Positions 34,882-43,729 of a stretch of 64,000 bases of DNA are shown one piece after another. The position numbers were made by a program, and so were the translations under genes. Numbering within the stretch: the stretch's first letter is position 1; each line of letters starts with the position of its first letter. The DNA lies in the NCBI GenBank assembly GCA_965227045.1, contig OZ245718.1, forward strand, positions 2,976,001 through 3,040,000, written 5' to 3'. The notes beneath the pieces are model-generated. The model was given only the letters and a program-made list of their open reading frames with translations, was not told the origin of the DNA and made no database searches. This DNA comes from UBA10649 sp965227045. GTDB lineage: Bacteria > Actinomycetota > Actinomycetes > S36-B12.

Positions 34882-35949
34882 ATGCGTAAGGTCCTAGCTT
34901 TGGTTGCTGCGGTGGGCATCGCGGCCACGGCGCTTCCATTATTCGCCGCACCCCCCGCTTCCGCGGCCGGCTCGCTGGTATTCGCGACGTACAACGTCTG
35001 CGGCGCCAAGCCCAACTCCGGCTCCTGCGCGACGGGCGCTGCCCCCTGGGAGGCGCGACGCGACAAGACCCAGCGGGTCATCGCTGCATCAGGTGCCGAT
35101 GTCCTCGGGCTGCAGGAAGTGACCAACAACCCGGTGGCCGGCGCCAAGACCCAGGCCGAGGACGTCGCCAGGCTTATTGCGCCGAGCGGCTATGTGCCGA
35201 TCACCGTCGGCGAGGCAGACAACGAGTGCCGCCGACCCCGCGACAGCGCGGGCCAGTTGGCCGGTCCGTCGCCGTGCGAGACCACCGCGATGCTGACCTA
35301 CCGGCCGGCTTCAGTGTCGGTGTTCCAGCCACCACAGGGCTCGGCCACGGGTCGGGTGATGCTGCAGTCGATCGCGGCTGGCCTGGACGCGGGCACCGCC
35401 CATCGCTCGGTCGAGTGGGCATACCTCAAGGGCAACAATGGCGCGGGTCCGTTCCTGGCCATCTCGCTGCACACGGACAGCGACAAGAGCGGCGCGGCCG
35501 AGGCGTCCAGAATCGCCGTCGCCTCGGGCCTGGCCGGCTGGGTGTCGCTGGTCAACGCCACCCGCGGCATGAACGGTACGCCGGCGATCCTCATGGCCGA
35601 CCTGAACTCCTACGCTGCCCGCCAGCCGAACGGTGCGCAGAAGGTGCTGACCAACACCGGTTGGCTGGACTCCTTCAACGCCACGGTCAAGAAGAACGTC
35701 CAGTACCCGACGATCAACGAGAACCCCGCGAACGGCCAGAACGGGTTCCCGGTCGCGCCGTACGTGTTCCGACCGACGAAGAAGAACCCCAAGGGGTACG
35801 CCACGCGCATCGACTACATCATGGGCTTCGGGCAGGGCATCACCATGGTGAACTACGAGCACGTGATGTTCCTCAACGGGCGGGCGCACAACCCCGACTA
35901 CCAGGGCTCGGACCATCAGATGGTCAGGGCGACGATCGCCTTCGCGTAG
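34882..35949 (+). CDS. Secreted endonuclease/exonuclease/phosphatase-family protein
   Basis: A 355-residue exported protein of the EEP (DNase I-like) superfamily. ATG 34882 is chosen because GGGGG lies upstream and a good signal peptide follows (about residues 1-29, ending PPASAAG). Family elements are FATYNVCG at the start of the mature domain, the metal-binding glutamate in LGLQEVTNN, LHTDSD, MADLNSY in place of the usual GDFN, the aspartate of IDYIM and the final GSDHQMV with the catalytic histidine. It could cut DNA or RNA, or remove phosphate from small molecules or phospholipids. It stands alone between map and infA, with promoter not clearly visible. Confidence 0.75.
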   Translation: MRKVLALVAAVGIAATALPLFAAPPASAAGSLVFATYNVCGAKPNSGSCATGAAPWEARRDKTQRVIAASGADVLGLQEVTNNPVAGAKTQAEDVARLIAPSGYVPITVGEADNECRRPRDSAGQLAGPSPCETTAMLTYRPASVSVFQPPQGSATGRVMLQSIAAGLDAGTAHRSVEWAYLKGNNGAGPFLAISLHTDSDKSGAAEASRIAVASGLAGWVSLVNATRGMNGTPAILMADLNSYAARQPNGAQKVLTNTGWLDSFNATVKKNVQYPTINENPANGQNGFPVAPYVFRPTKKNPKGYATRIDYIMGFGQGITMVNYEHVMFLNGRAHNPDYQGSDHQMVRATIAFA

Positions 35950-36020
35950 GGGGATCGTCGTCCGATAGTCGGAGGAGCGCGTATCGTACCCCGGATTTCT
36001 CAATAGCGACCGGTTGGGCG

Positions 36021-36026
36021 TAGACT
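36021..36026 (+). promoter_or_regulatory. Possible -10 box of the infA operon
   Basis: TAGACT resembles the TAGNCT -10 boxes of the other ribosomal promoters in this window and lies about 140 bases upstream of infA in a 217-bp gene-free gap. No good -35 partner is seen at 17-18 bases, so this is tentative. Confidence 0.3.
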
Positions 36027-36166
36027 CGCGGGGCCGACAAGGGGCTTCCCCGTTCGTCCACCGTGACCTCACCGGTTCTTCCGGGCAGTTTGGTGCGACC
36101 TCGTGGGGCGCCGCTTGCCCCGCAGGGGCTGTTCACGCAGACGGCACCACAACGGAAGCTGAGGGT

Positions 36167-36388
36167 ATGGGTAAGAAAGACGGCGCGATCGAGCTCGAGG
36201 GCACGATCACTGAGTCTCTTCCCAACGCGATGTTCCGCGTGGAGCTGGACAACGGGCACAAGGTGCTCGCGCACATCAGCGGCAAGATGCGGATGCACTA
36301 CATCCGGATCCTTCCGGATGACCGAGTGGTCGTGGAGCTTTCGCCCTACGACCTCACGCGAGGCCGGATCGTCTACCGCTACAAGTAA
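36167..36388 (+). CDS. infA: Translation initiation factor IF-1
   Basis: A 73-residue OB-fold factor that occupies the A site during initiation. ATG 36167 gives the exact family length and the opening GKKDGAIELEGTITESLPNA, with the core ISGKMRMHYIRILPDDRVVVE and the end GRIVYRYK. GAGGGT lies upstream. First gene of the infA-rpmJ-rpsM-rpsK-rpsD-rpoA-rplQ group. Confidence 0.97.
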   Translation: MGKKDGAIELEGTITESLPNAMFRVELDNGHKVLAHISGKMRMHYIRILPDDRVVVELSPYDLTRGRIVYRYK

Positions 36389-36440
36389 GCAGATCGACCC
36401 GTCACCACCGTCCCAACGAACAGTTCACGAAAGAGCCATC

Positions 36441-36554
36441 ATGAAGGTCCAGCCGAGCGTCAAGAAGATCTGCGACAAGTGCAAGGTCATCCGTCGCCAC
36501 GGCCGCGTCATGGTGATCTGCGAGAACGTTCGCCACAAGCAGCGCCAGGGCTGA
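36441..36554 (+). CDS. rpmJ: 50S ribosomal protein L36, zinc-binding type
   Basis: A 37-residue L36. Cys11, Cys14, Cys27 and His32 form the zinc ribbon (KKICDKCK ... CENVRHKQRQG). As with S14 and S4 here, this is the zinc-containing form. It lies 52 bases after infA. Confidence 0.96.
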   Translation: MKVQPSVKKICDKCKVIRRHGRVMVICENVRHKQRQG

Positions 36555-36601
36555 CCCAGACCTGACGCGGCCTTCGGGGAGACAACCCGAAGTCCGAAAC
36601 A

Positions 36602-36699
36602 GCAGAACCCGACCCCCGCAGCGGTGCGTGCGCCGCAGCGGGACGATACCCCCGGTCACGAGGCCGGGGACCGGCCTTGGCGGGCCGGACTGGTTCTGC
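36602..36699 (+). promoter_or_regulatory. Structured leader before rpsM
   Basis: The 185-bp gap between rpmJ and rpsM contains a long-range perfect 8-bp pairing (36602-36609 with 36692-36699) enclosing a strong hairpin GGCCGG/CCGGCC (36662-36676) and a further GC-rich hairpin near 36620-36640. Such a folded region just before the S13-S11-S4-alpha genes is where a ribosomal protein (often S4) could bind to control translation. This is inference from position and pairing. Confidence 0.4.
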
Positions 36700-36739
36700 A
36701 CCGCACACCTCGTGAACGACCAAGAAGAGAGAACGCCTT

Positions 36740-37117
36740 ATGGCACGACTCGTTGGTGTCGACCTGCCGCGCGACAAGCGCATGGCGGTGGCACTCACCT
36801 ACATCTACGGCGTCGGACGCTCGCAGGCCGCAAAGGCCCTCGACGCGACCGGCATCAGCCCGGACCTGAGGTCCAAGGACCTCTCTGACGACCAGGTCAT
36901 CGCGCTTCGCGACTGGATCGATACCAACCTCAAGGTCGAGGGCGACCTGCGCCGTGAGGTCACCGCCGACATTCGACGCAAGGTCGAGATCGGCTGCTAC
37001 CAGGGTCTTCGTCACCGCAAGGGCCTTCCCGTCCGCGGTCAGCGCACCCACACCAATGCGCGTACGCGCAAGGGCCCGCGCAAGACCGTCGCTGGCAAGA
37101 AGAAGGCAACCAAGTGA
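36740..37117 (+). CDS. rpsM: 30S ribosomal protein S13
   Basis: A 125-residue S13 of the small-subunit head, contacting P-site tRNA and L5. It opens ARLVGVDLPRDKRMAVALTY, has IYGVGRSQA and the C-terminal basic tail GLPVRGQRTHTNARTRKGPR that reaches the tRNA. AAGAGAGAACGCC precedes the ATG. Length is normal. It begins the S13-S11-S4-alpha block after a structured gap. Confidence 0.98.
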   Translation: MARLVGVDLPRDKRMAVALTYIYGVGRSQAAKALDATGISPDLRSKDLSDDQVIALRDWIDTNLKVEGDLRREVTADIRRKVEIGCYQGLRHRKGLPVRGQRTHTNARTRKGPRKTVAGKKKATK

Positions 37118-37146
37118 CCTACCTCAAGACTCTGGAGAACTGACCC

Positions 37147-37554
37147 ATGGCACCGAAGACCGGCAAGGCTCCGGCGGCGAAGAAGGTTCGTCGCAAGGAG
37201 AAGAAGAACGTGGCTCACGGCCACGCGCACATCAAGAGCACGTTCAACAACACGATCGTCTCGATCACGGATCCCACGGGTGCCGTCATCGCCTGGGCCA
37301 GCGCTGGCCAGGTTGGCTTCAAGGGCAGTCGCAAGTCCACTCCGTTCGCCGCACAGCTCGCCGCAGAGGCTGCCGCGCGACGCGCCATGGAGCACGGCAT
37401 GCGCAAGGTCGACGTGTTCGTCAAGGGACCCGGCTCCGGCCGCGAGACCGCTATCCGTTCGCTGCAGGCCACTGGGCTCGAGGTCGGATCGATTTCCGAC
37501 GTCACCCCCGTGCCCTTCAACGGAACCCGTCCGTCCAAGCGTCGCCGCGTCTGA
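37147..37554 (+). CDS. rpsK: 30S ribosomal protein S11
   Basis: A 135-residue S11 of the platform, near the E-site mRNA. Family segments are GHAHIKSTFNNTIVSITDPT, SAGQVGFKGSRKSTPFAAQL and the end DVTPVPFNGTRPSKRRRV. The Lys-rich N-terminal extension (GKAPAAKKVRRKEKKNV) is as usual in actinomycetes. It lies 29 bases after rpsM. Confidence 0.98.
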   Translation: MAPKTGKAPAAKKVRRKEKKNVAHGHAHIKSTFNNTIVSITDPTGAVIAWASAGQVGFKGSRKSTPFAAQLAAEAAARRAMEHGMRKVDVFVKGPGSGRETAIRSLQATGLEVGSISDVTPVPFNGTRPSKRRRV

Positions 37555-37583
37555 CCGCGCGCACTGAATAGGAGATACCAGAC

Positions 37584-38210
37584 ATGGCGCGTTATACAGA
37601 CGCCGATTGCAAGCGGTGCCGCCGCGAGAAGATGAAGCTGTTCCTCAAGGGCGCGAAGTGCGAGTCACCGAAGTGCCCGTTCGAGAAGCGTCCCTACCCT
37701 CCCGGCCAGCACGGCCGCGGTCGCTCGAAGGACAGCGAGTACCTGTTGCAGCTTCGTGAGAAGCAGAAGGCCACCCGCATGTACGGGGTGCTGGAGAAGC
37801 AGTTCAGGAACTACTACCAGGAGGCCCAGACTCAGTCGGGCAAGACTGGTGAGAACCTGCTGCGCATCCTCGAGACCCGCCTCGACAACGTGGTGTTCCG
37901 CGCCGGCTTCGCCAAGTCTCGCGACATGGCCCGCCAGTTGGTCACGCACGGCCACTTCATCGTCAACGGCCACAAGGTCAACATCCCGTCCTACCGGGTG
38001 TCGCCCAACGACATCGTCGAGGTTCGTGGTGGATCTCGTGAGATGACGCCGTTCGTCGTCGCGCACGCCGAGATCGGCGAGCGCACGGTGCCCGCGTGGC
38101 TCGAGGTCATCCCGTCGAAGATGACGATCCTCGTGCACTCGCTCCCCGCCCGCGCTGTCATCGACACGCAGGTCAACGAGCAGCTGATCGTCGAGCTCTA
38201 CTCCAAGTAG
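37584..38210 (+). CDS. rpsD: 30S ribosomal protein S4, zinc-binding type
   Basis: A 208-residue S4, a primary 16S binder that lines the mRNA entry and, in other bacteria, represses its own operon. The N-terminal zinc site is Cys9, Cys12, Cys26 and Cys31. The S4 RNA-binding domain reads RLDNVVFRAGFAKSRDMARQ and LVTHGHFIVNGHKVNIPSYR, and the end NEQLIVELYSK is typical. It stands between rpsK and rpoA. Confidence 0.98.
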   Translation: MARYTDADCKRCRREKMKLFLKGAKCESPKCPFEKRPYPPGQHGRGRSKDSEYLLQLREKQKATRMYGVLEKQFRNYYQEAQTQSGKTGENLLRILETRLDNVVFRAGFAKSRDMARQLVTHGHFIVNGHKVNIPSYRVSPNDIVEVRGGSREMTPFVVAHAEIGERTVPAWLEVIPSKMTILVHSLPARAVIDTQVNEQLIVELYSK

Positions 38211-38289
38211 TTCGTCCCACCAGTCCCGGCTCTGCCGGGCAAGAATCGCGACGTCAAATAGCGGTCGTCGCGGGAAACGGAAGTCAATA

Positions 38290-39306
38290 GTGCTTATCAG
38301 CCAGCGTCCCGTGCTCACCGAGGAGCCGATCAGCGAGTTCCGCTCGCGCTTCGTCCTCGAGCCCCTCGAGCCCGGTTTCGGCTACACCCTCGGCAACTCG
38401 CTTCGCCGCACCCTGCTGTCGTCCATCCCCGGTGCTGCAGTCACGAGCATCCGCGTCGACGGAGTCCTCCACGAGTTCACGACCGTTCCCGGCGTGAAGG
38501 AGGACGTGACCGAGCTGATCCTCAACATCAAGCAGCTCGTGATCTCCAGCGAGCACGACGAGCCCGTTGTCATGTACCTGCGCAAGCAGGGACCCGGCAC
38601 CGTCACCGCCGCTGACATCCAGCCGCCGGCTGGCGTGGAGGTGCACAACCCCGACCTGCACATTGCCACCCTCAACGCGAAGGGCAAGCTCGAGATCGAG
38701 CTCGTCGTCGAGCGCGGTCGCGGCTACGTGTCGGCGGTCCTCAACAAGCAGGTTGGCCAGGAGATCGGCCGGATCCCGGTCGACTCCATCTACAGCCCCG
38801 TGCTGAAGGTCACCTACAAGGTCGAGGCCACCCGCGTCGAGCAGCGCACCGACTTCGACAAGCTCGTGCTGGACGTCGAGACCAAGACCTCGATGCGCCC
38901 GCGCGACGCCGTCGCGTCCGCAGGAAAGACCCTCGTCGAGCTCTTCGGCCTGGCGCGTGAGCTCAATGTCGACGCCGAGGGCATCGACATCGGCCCGTCG
39001 CCGACTGATGCGTTCGTCGCCGAGCAGCTGTCGACTCCGATCGAGCAGCTCGACATGACGGTCCGGTCGTACAACTGCCTCAAGCGCGAGGGAATCCACA
39101 CCGTGGGCGAACTCATCACGCGCAGCGAGGCCGACCTGCTCGACATCCGCAACTTCGGTGCGAAGTCCATCGATGAGGTCAAGGTCAAGCTGGCCAGCCT
39201 CGGACTCGCGCTCAAGGACAGCCCGCCCGGGTTCGATCCCGGCGCGGCCGTGTACTTCAGCGACGAGGACGACGACCTCGCCTTCGCCGAGGACGAGCAG
39301 CTCTAA
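38290..39306 (+). CDS. rpoA: DNA-directed RNA polymerase alpha subunit
   Basis: A 338-residue alpha subunit, the dimer on which polymerase assembles. GTG start. The N-terminal domain has FVLEPLEPGFGYTLGNSLRR and TLLSSIPGAAVTSIRVDGVL. The C-terminal domain (from about residue 245) has IEQLDMTVRSYNCLKREGIH and LDIRNFGAKSIDEVKVKLAS, the helix-hairpin-helix that contacts activators and UP elements. A 25-residue acidic tail follows, typical of actinomycetes. It is 79 bases after rpsD. Confidence 0.98.
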   Translation: MLISQRPVLTEEPISEFRSRFVLEPLEPGFGYTLGNSLRRTLLSSIPGAAVTSIRVDGVLHEFTTVPGVKEDVTELILNIKQLVISSEHDEPVVMYLRKQGPGTVTAADIQPPAGVEVHNPDLHIATLNAKGKLEIELVVERGRGYVSAVLNKQVGQEIGRIPVDSIYSPVLKVTYKVEATRVEQRTDFDKLVLDVETKTSMRPRDAVASAGKTLVELFGLARELNVDAEGIDIGPSPTDAFVAEQLSTPIEQLDMTVRSYNCLKREGIHTVGELITRSEADLLDIRNFGAKSIDEVKVKLASLGLALKDSPPGFDPGAAVYFSDEDDDLAFAEDEQL

Positions 39307-39359
39307 CCAACAGATTTCATCCGCGACGCACATCGCGGTTCACGCACTGAGGAGTAAGA

Positions 39360-39968
39360 ATGCCTACGCCAACAAAGGGTCCCCGTCTCGGCGGTGGTCC
39401 CGCTCACGAACGGCTCATGCTGGCCAACCTGGCCACCGCGCTGTTCGAGCACGGGCGGATCACGACCACCGAGGCCAAGGCCAAGCGCCTGCGCCCGTTG
39501 GCCGAGCGACTGATCACCTTCGCGAAGCGTGGTGACCTCCATGCCCGTCGCCGGGTGCTGACCGTGGTGCGCGACAAGTCCGTCGTCCACACGCTCTTCA
39601 CCGAGATCGGCCCGAACTACGCCGGTCGCCAAGGCGGTTACACCCGCATCACGAAGATCGGCCCCCGCAAGGGCGACAACGCTCCGATGGCGATCATCGA
39701 GCTCGTCGAGCCCATGCTCGAGCAGGTCGTCGCTGAAGCGACCGGAGCCACCAAGCGTGCGGCGAAGGAGAAGGCAGCGGCCGCACCGGCTGCTGTCGCG
39801 ACCGAGACCGTCGCTGATGACGCCGTCGATGAGACGGCGAACGAAGCGGTTGTCGAGGGCGGCGCAGTCGAGGACGCGACCGAGGGCGAGGCGCTCGCGG
39901 AGGCTGGCGACGAGGCCACCGATGGCGACGACAACATCGACGATGCTGAGAAGAAGGACGAGTCCTGA
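39360..39968 (+). CDS. rplQ: 50S ribosomal protein L17 with an acidic tail
   Basis: A 202-residue L17 at the exit side of the large subunit. The core (about 1-125) has PTKGPRLGGGPAHERLMLAN, ATALFEHGRITTTEAKAKRL and GGYTRITKIGPRKGDNAPMA. The remaining 75 residues are a low-complexity Ala/Glu/Asp/Val tail, strongly acidic, as in other actinobacterial L17 proteins though long. AAGGA near the end of the gene appears to serve the following truA start at CTG 39965, which overlaps the rplQ stop. Confidence 0.96.
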   Translation: MPTPTKGPRLGGGPAHERLMLANLATALFEHGRITTTEAKAKRLRPLAERLITFAKRGDLHARRRVLTVVRDKSVVHTLFTEIGPNYAGRQGGYTRITKIGPRKGDNAPMAIIELVEPMLEQVVAEATGATKRAAKEKAAAAPAAVATETVADDAVDETANEAVVEGGAVEDATEGEALAEAGDEATDGDDNIDDAEKKDES

Positions 39969-40810
39969 CCGACTCACCGACAAGCGATCAGCCCGTCCCC
40001 GGTTCGCCGGGCGGCGGGCTGTTTCGTCTGCGCTTGGACATCTCCTACGACGGGCGCGGGTTCGCCGGCTGGGCTCGTCAGCCAGGTCTGCGCACGGTGC
40101 AGGGCGAACTCGAGCGTGTGCTCGGCTACGTGTGCGGAATGGACCTGGAGCTCACCTGCGCCGGACGCACCGATGCCGGCGTGCACGCCCGGGGGCAGGT
40201 GGCCCACGTCGACGTTCCCGTATCGCTTGAGGAGATCGACCTCGGCCGGCTCAACCGCGCGCTGCCCGATGACGTGCGCGTGGGGCGAATCGCGCTGACC
40301 GACGAGAGCTTTGACGCCCGCTTCTCCGCGTTGTGGCGCAGGTACACGTACCGCGTCACCGACAACCCGGTAGGACCGGCTCCTCTCGAGCGGCATCTGG
40401 TGCTTGCGTGGACACGGGTCCTCGACGTGGAGCGCATGAACGAGGCGGCAGACGCGCTGCTTGGCGAGCACGACTTCGCCCCCTTCTGCCGACAGCGCGA
40501 GTTCGCGACGACTGTTCGCGAACTGCGCGAGCTGCATTGGGCCCGCCGCGAGGACGGCGTGTGCGTCATGAGCGTGCGGGCAGACGCGTTCTGCCACTCG
40601 ATGGTGCGCGCGCTGGTCGGGGTGCTCCTGCCCGTCGGCGACGGTCGTCGCCCGATCACCTGGCCAGCAGAGGTCCTCTCGACGGGGACCCGCGACTCTG
40701 CGGTCACGGTCATGCCCGCCTTCCCGCTGGTACTGGAGGAGGTCGGTTATCCCGACCCGGCCGACTACGGTTCCCGACAGGTGCAGACCCGAATCTTCCG
40801 CAAGATCTAG
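39965..40810 (+). CDS. truA: tRNA pseudouridine(38-40) synthase TruA, apparent CTG start
   Basis: A 281-residue enzyme that makes pseudouridine in the anticodon stem. The core begins RLRLDISYDGRGFAGWARQ and the catalytic aspartate lies in CAGRTDAGVHARGQVAH. Further motifs are DARFSALWRRYTYRV and AFCHSMVRALVG. No ATG, GTG or TTG is available in frame before TTG 40034, which would cut off the first beta strand. CTG 39965 has AAGGA at 39954-39958 with ideal spacing and overlaps the rplQ stop as CTGA, mimicking the ATGA/GTGA couplings elsewhere here. The family assignment is firm; the CTG start is inferred. Confidence 0.9.
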   Translation: MTDSPTSDQPVPGSPGGGLFRLRLDISYDGRGFAGWARQPGLRTVQGELERVLGYVCGMDLELTCAGRTDAGVHARGQVAHVDVPVSLEEIDLGRLNRALPDDVRVGRIALTDESFDARFSALWRRYTYRVTDNPVGPAPLERHLVLAWTRVLDVERMNEAADALLGEHDFAPFCRQREFATTVRELRELHWARREDGVCVMSVRADAFCHSMVRALVGVLLPVGDGRRPITWPAEVLSTGTRDSAVTVMPAFPLVLEEVGYPDPADYGSRQVQTRIFRKI

Positions 40811-40821
40811 CAAGGACCGAC

Positions 40822-42483
<1,662 letters not shown>

Positions 42484-42552
42484 CCCCGCCGACCTTGAGG
42501 TTCCGCCCAGAATCCGGCCCCGGAAGTGGGCGGAACCTCAAGCTCGGCGGGG
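42484..42552. repeat. Intergenic palindrome of the CCGACCTTGAGGTT type, copy 1
   Basis: Two 26-base arms (42484-42509 and 42527-42552), complementary except for one base pair, flank a 17-base spacer and start directly at the stop codon of the ABC-F gene. The arm core GCCGACCTTGAGGTT is shared exactly with the palindrome at 59968-60030. It may also end transcription of the ABC-F gene. Confidence 0.85.
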
Positions 42553-42565
42553 ATTTCGGGGCGAT

Positions 42566-42595
42566 TTGGCTCAGCCCCGGCGTGGCGGGTAGTCT
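42566..42595 (+). promoter_or_regulatory. Promoter of rplM-rpsI
   Basis: TTGGCT (42566-42571) and TAGTCT (42590-42595) with an 18-base spacer, the same layout as the rplJ and rpsL promoters. The transcript would start near 42602. Confidence 0.6.
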
Positions 42596-42601
42596 TGGGC
42601 G

Positions 42602-42726
42602 CTGCTGTGGGCCACTTCGCGTGACCAGTGCAGCCTGAGCGTCAGGGATGACGCCCAGTACGGCGCATCGGAACCAATCGGTGCGTACAGAGTCCGGTCC
42701 CGACGAGAAACGTAAGGCGGCGTCCC
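42602..42726 (+). promoter_or_regulatory. Structured leader of rplM
   Basis: A leader of about 125 bases contains a 6-bp hairpin with a GGGA loop (42639-42654) and an 8-bp stem with two G-U pairs (42664-42671 with 42678-42685). Ribosomal-protein leaders controlled by L13 are known in other phyla; whether this one is bound by L13 is only inferred. Confidence 0.4.
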
Positions 42727-43170
42727 ATGCGCACGTACAGCCCCAAGCCAGGCGATATCGAACGCACCTGGCATGTCATTGACGCCACCGACATCGTGCT
42801 CGGACGGCTCGCTTCACAGGCCGCGACCCTCCTTCGAGGCAAGCACAAGCCCACCTTCGCCCCGCACATGGACGGTGGCGACTTCGTCATCATCATCAAC
42901 GCGGACAAGGTCGCACTGACCGGTCAGAAGCTGAAGCAGAAGATGGACTACCGCCACTCCGGCTACCCGGGCGGCCTGTCGGCCACCTCGTACTCGGAGC
43001 TGATGGAGTCCAACCCGCGCCGCGCGGTCGAGAAGGCCGTCAAGGGCATGCTCCCGCACAACAAGCTCGGTCGCCAGCAGATCAAGAAGCTCAAGGTCTA
43101 CGCCGGCCCGCAGCATCCCCACGTGGCGCAGTCGCCGCAGCCGTTCTCGATCACCCAGGTCGCCCAGTAA
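42727..43170 (+). CDS. rplM: 50S ribosomal protein L13
   Basis: A 147-residue L13, an early large-subunit assembly protein. It opens RTYSPKPGDIERTWHVIDAT, has VLGRLASQAATLLRGKHKPT and the KGMLPHNKLGRQQIKKLKVY segment, all diagnostic. It is followed 45 bases later by rpsI, as almost universally. Length is normal. Confidence 0.98.
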   Translation: MRTYSPKPGDIERTWHVIDATDIVLGRLASQAATLLRGKHKPTFAPHMDGGDFVIIINADKVALTGQKLKQKMDYRHSGYPGGLSATSYSELMESNPRRAVEKAVKGMLPHNKLGRQQIKKLKVYAGPQHPHVAQSPQPFSITQVAQ

Positions 43171-43215
43171 CCGTGCGACTGTCGGTCATTTCGGCCGGCG
43201 CTAACGAAAGGAACC

Positions 43216-43725
43216 GTGGCAGTGTCTGAGGCCACCATCGACGAGACCGACCTTGACGAGTCAATCGACGAGGCGATCACCGAATACACCAGCGAGACCC
43301 CGTCGGCTCGCCCGGCGGTCACCCGCGAGTTCATCATCGCTCCCGCCAACGCCACCGGGCGTCGCAAGCAGGCTGTCGCCCGCGTGCGCCTGATCCCGGG
43401 CACCGGACGCTGGACGATCAACGGCCGCGACCTCGAGGGGTACTTCCCCAACAAGGTTCACCAGCAGGCCGTCAACGAGCCCTTCGTCTCCTTGGGATCC
43501 GAGGGGCGCTTCGACGTCATCGCTCGCATCCATGGCGGCGGCATCTCGGGTCAGGCAGGCGCGCTGCGCCTTGGCGTGTCCCGCGCCCTCAACGAGATCG
43601 ACGAGGAGGGCAACCGGCCGACGCTGAAGAAGGCCGGCTTCCTCACGCGTGATCCGCGGGCCAAGGAGCGCAAGAAGTACGGCCTGAAGAAGGCCCGCAA
43701 GGCCCCCCAGTACAGCAAGCGGTAA
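43216..43725 (+). CDS. rpsI: 30S ribosomal protein S9
   Basis: A 169-residue S9, whose C-terminal SKR tail touches P-site tRNA. The core shows GRRKQAVARVRLIPGTGRWT, VHGGGISGQAGALRLG-like reading IHGGGISGQAGALRLGVSRA, and the end TRDPRAKERKKYGLKKARKA. About 40 acidic residues precede the core, a usual actinobacterial N-terminal extension. GTG 43216 follows GAAAGGAACC; a second GTG at 43222 is possible. Confidence 0.97.
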   Translation: MAVSEATIDETDLDESIDEAITEYTSETPSARPAVTREFIIAPANATGRRKQAVARVRLIPGTGRWTINGRDLEGYFPNKVHQQAVNEPFVSLGSEGRFDVIARIHGGGISGQAGALRLGVSRALNEIDEEGNRPTLKKAGFLTRDPRAKERKKYGLKKARKAPQYSKR

Positions 43726-43729
43726 TCCG

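Noticed and set aside
36014..36166. 51-residue N-terminal extension of infA
   Set aside because: IF-1 is 72-73 residues long; ATG 36167 gives exactly that with the family start.
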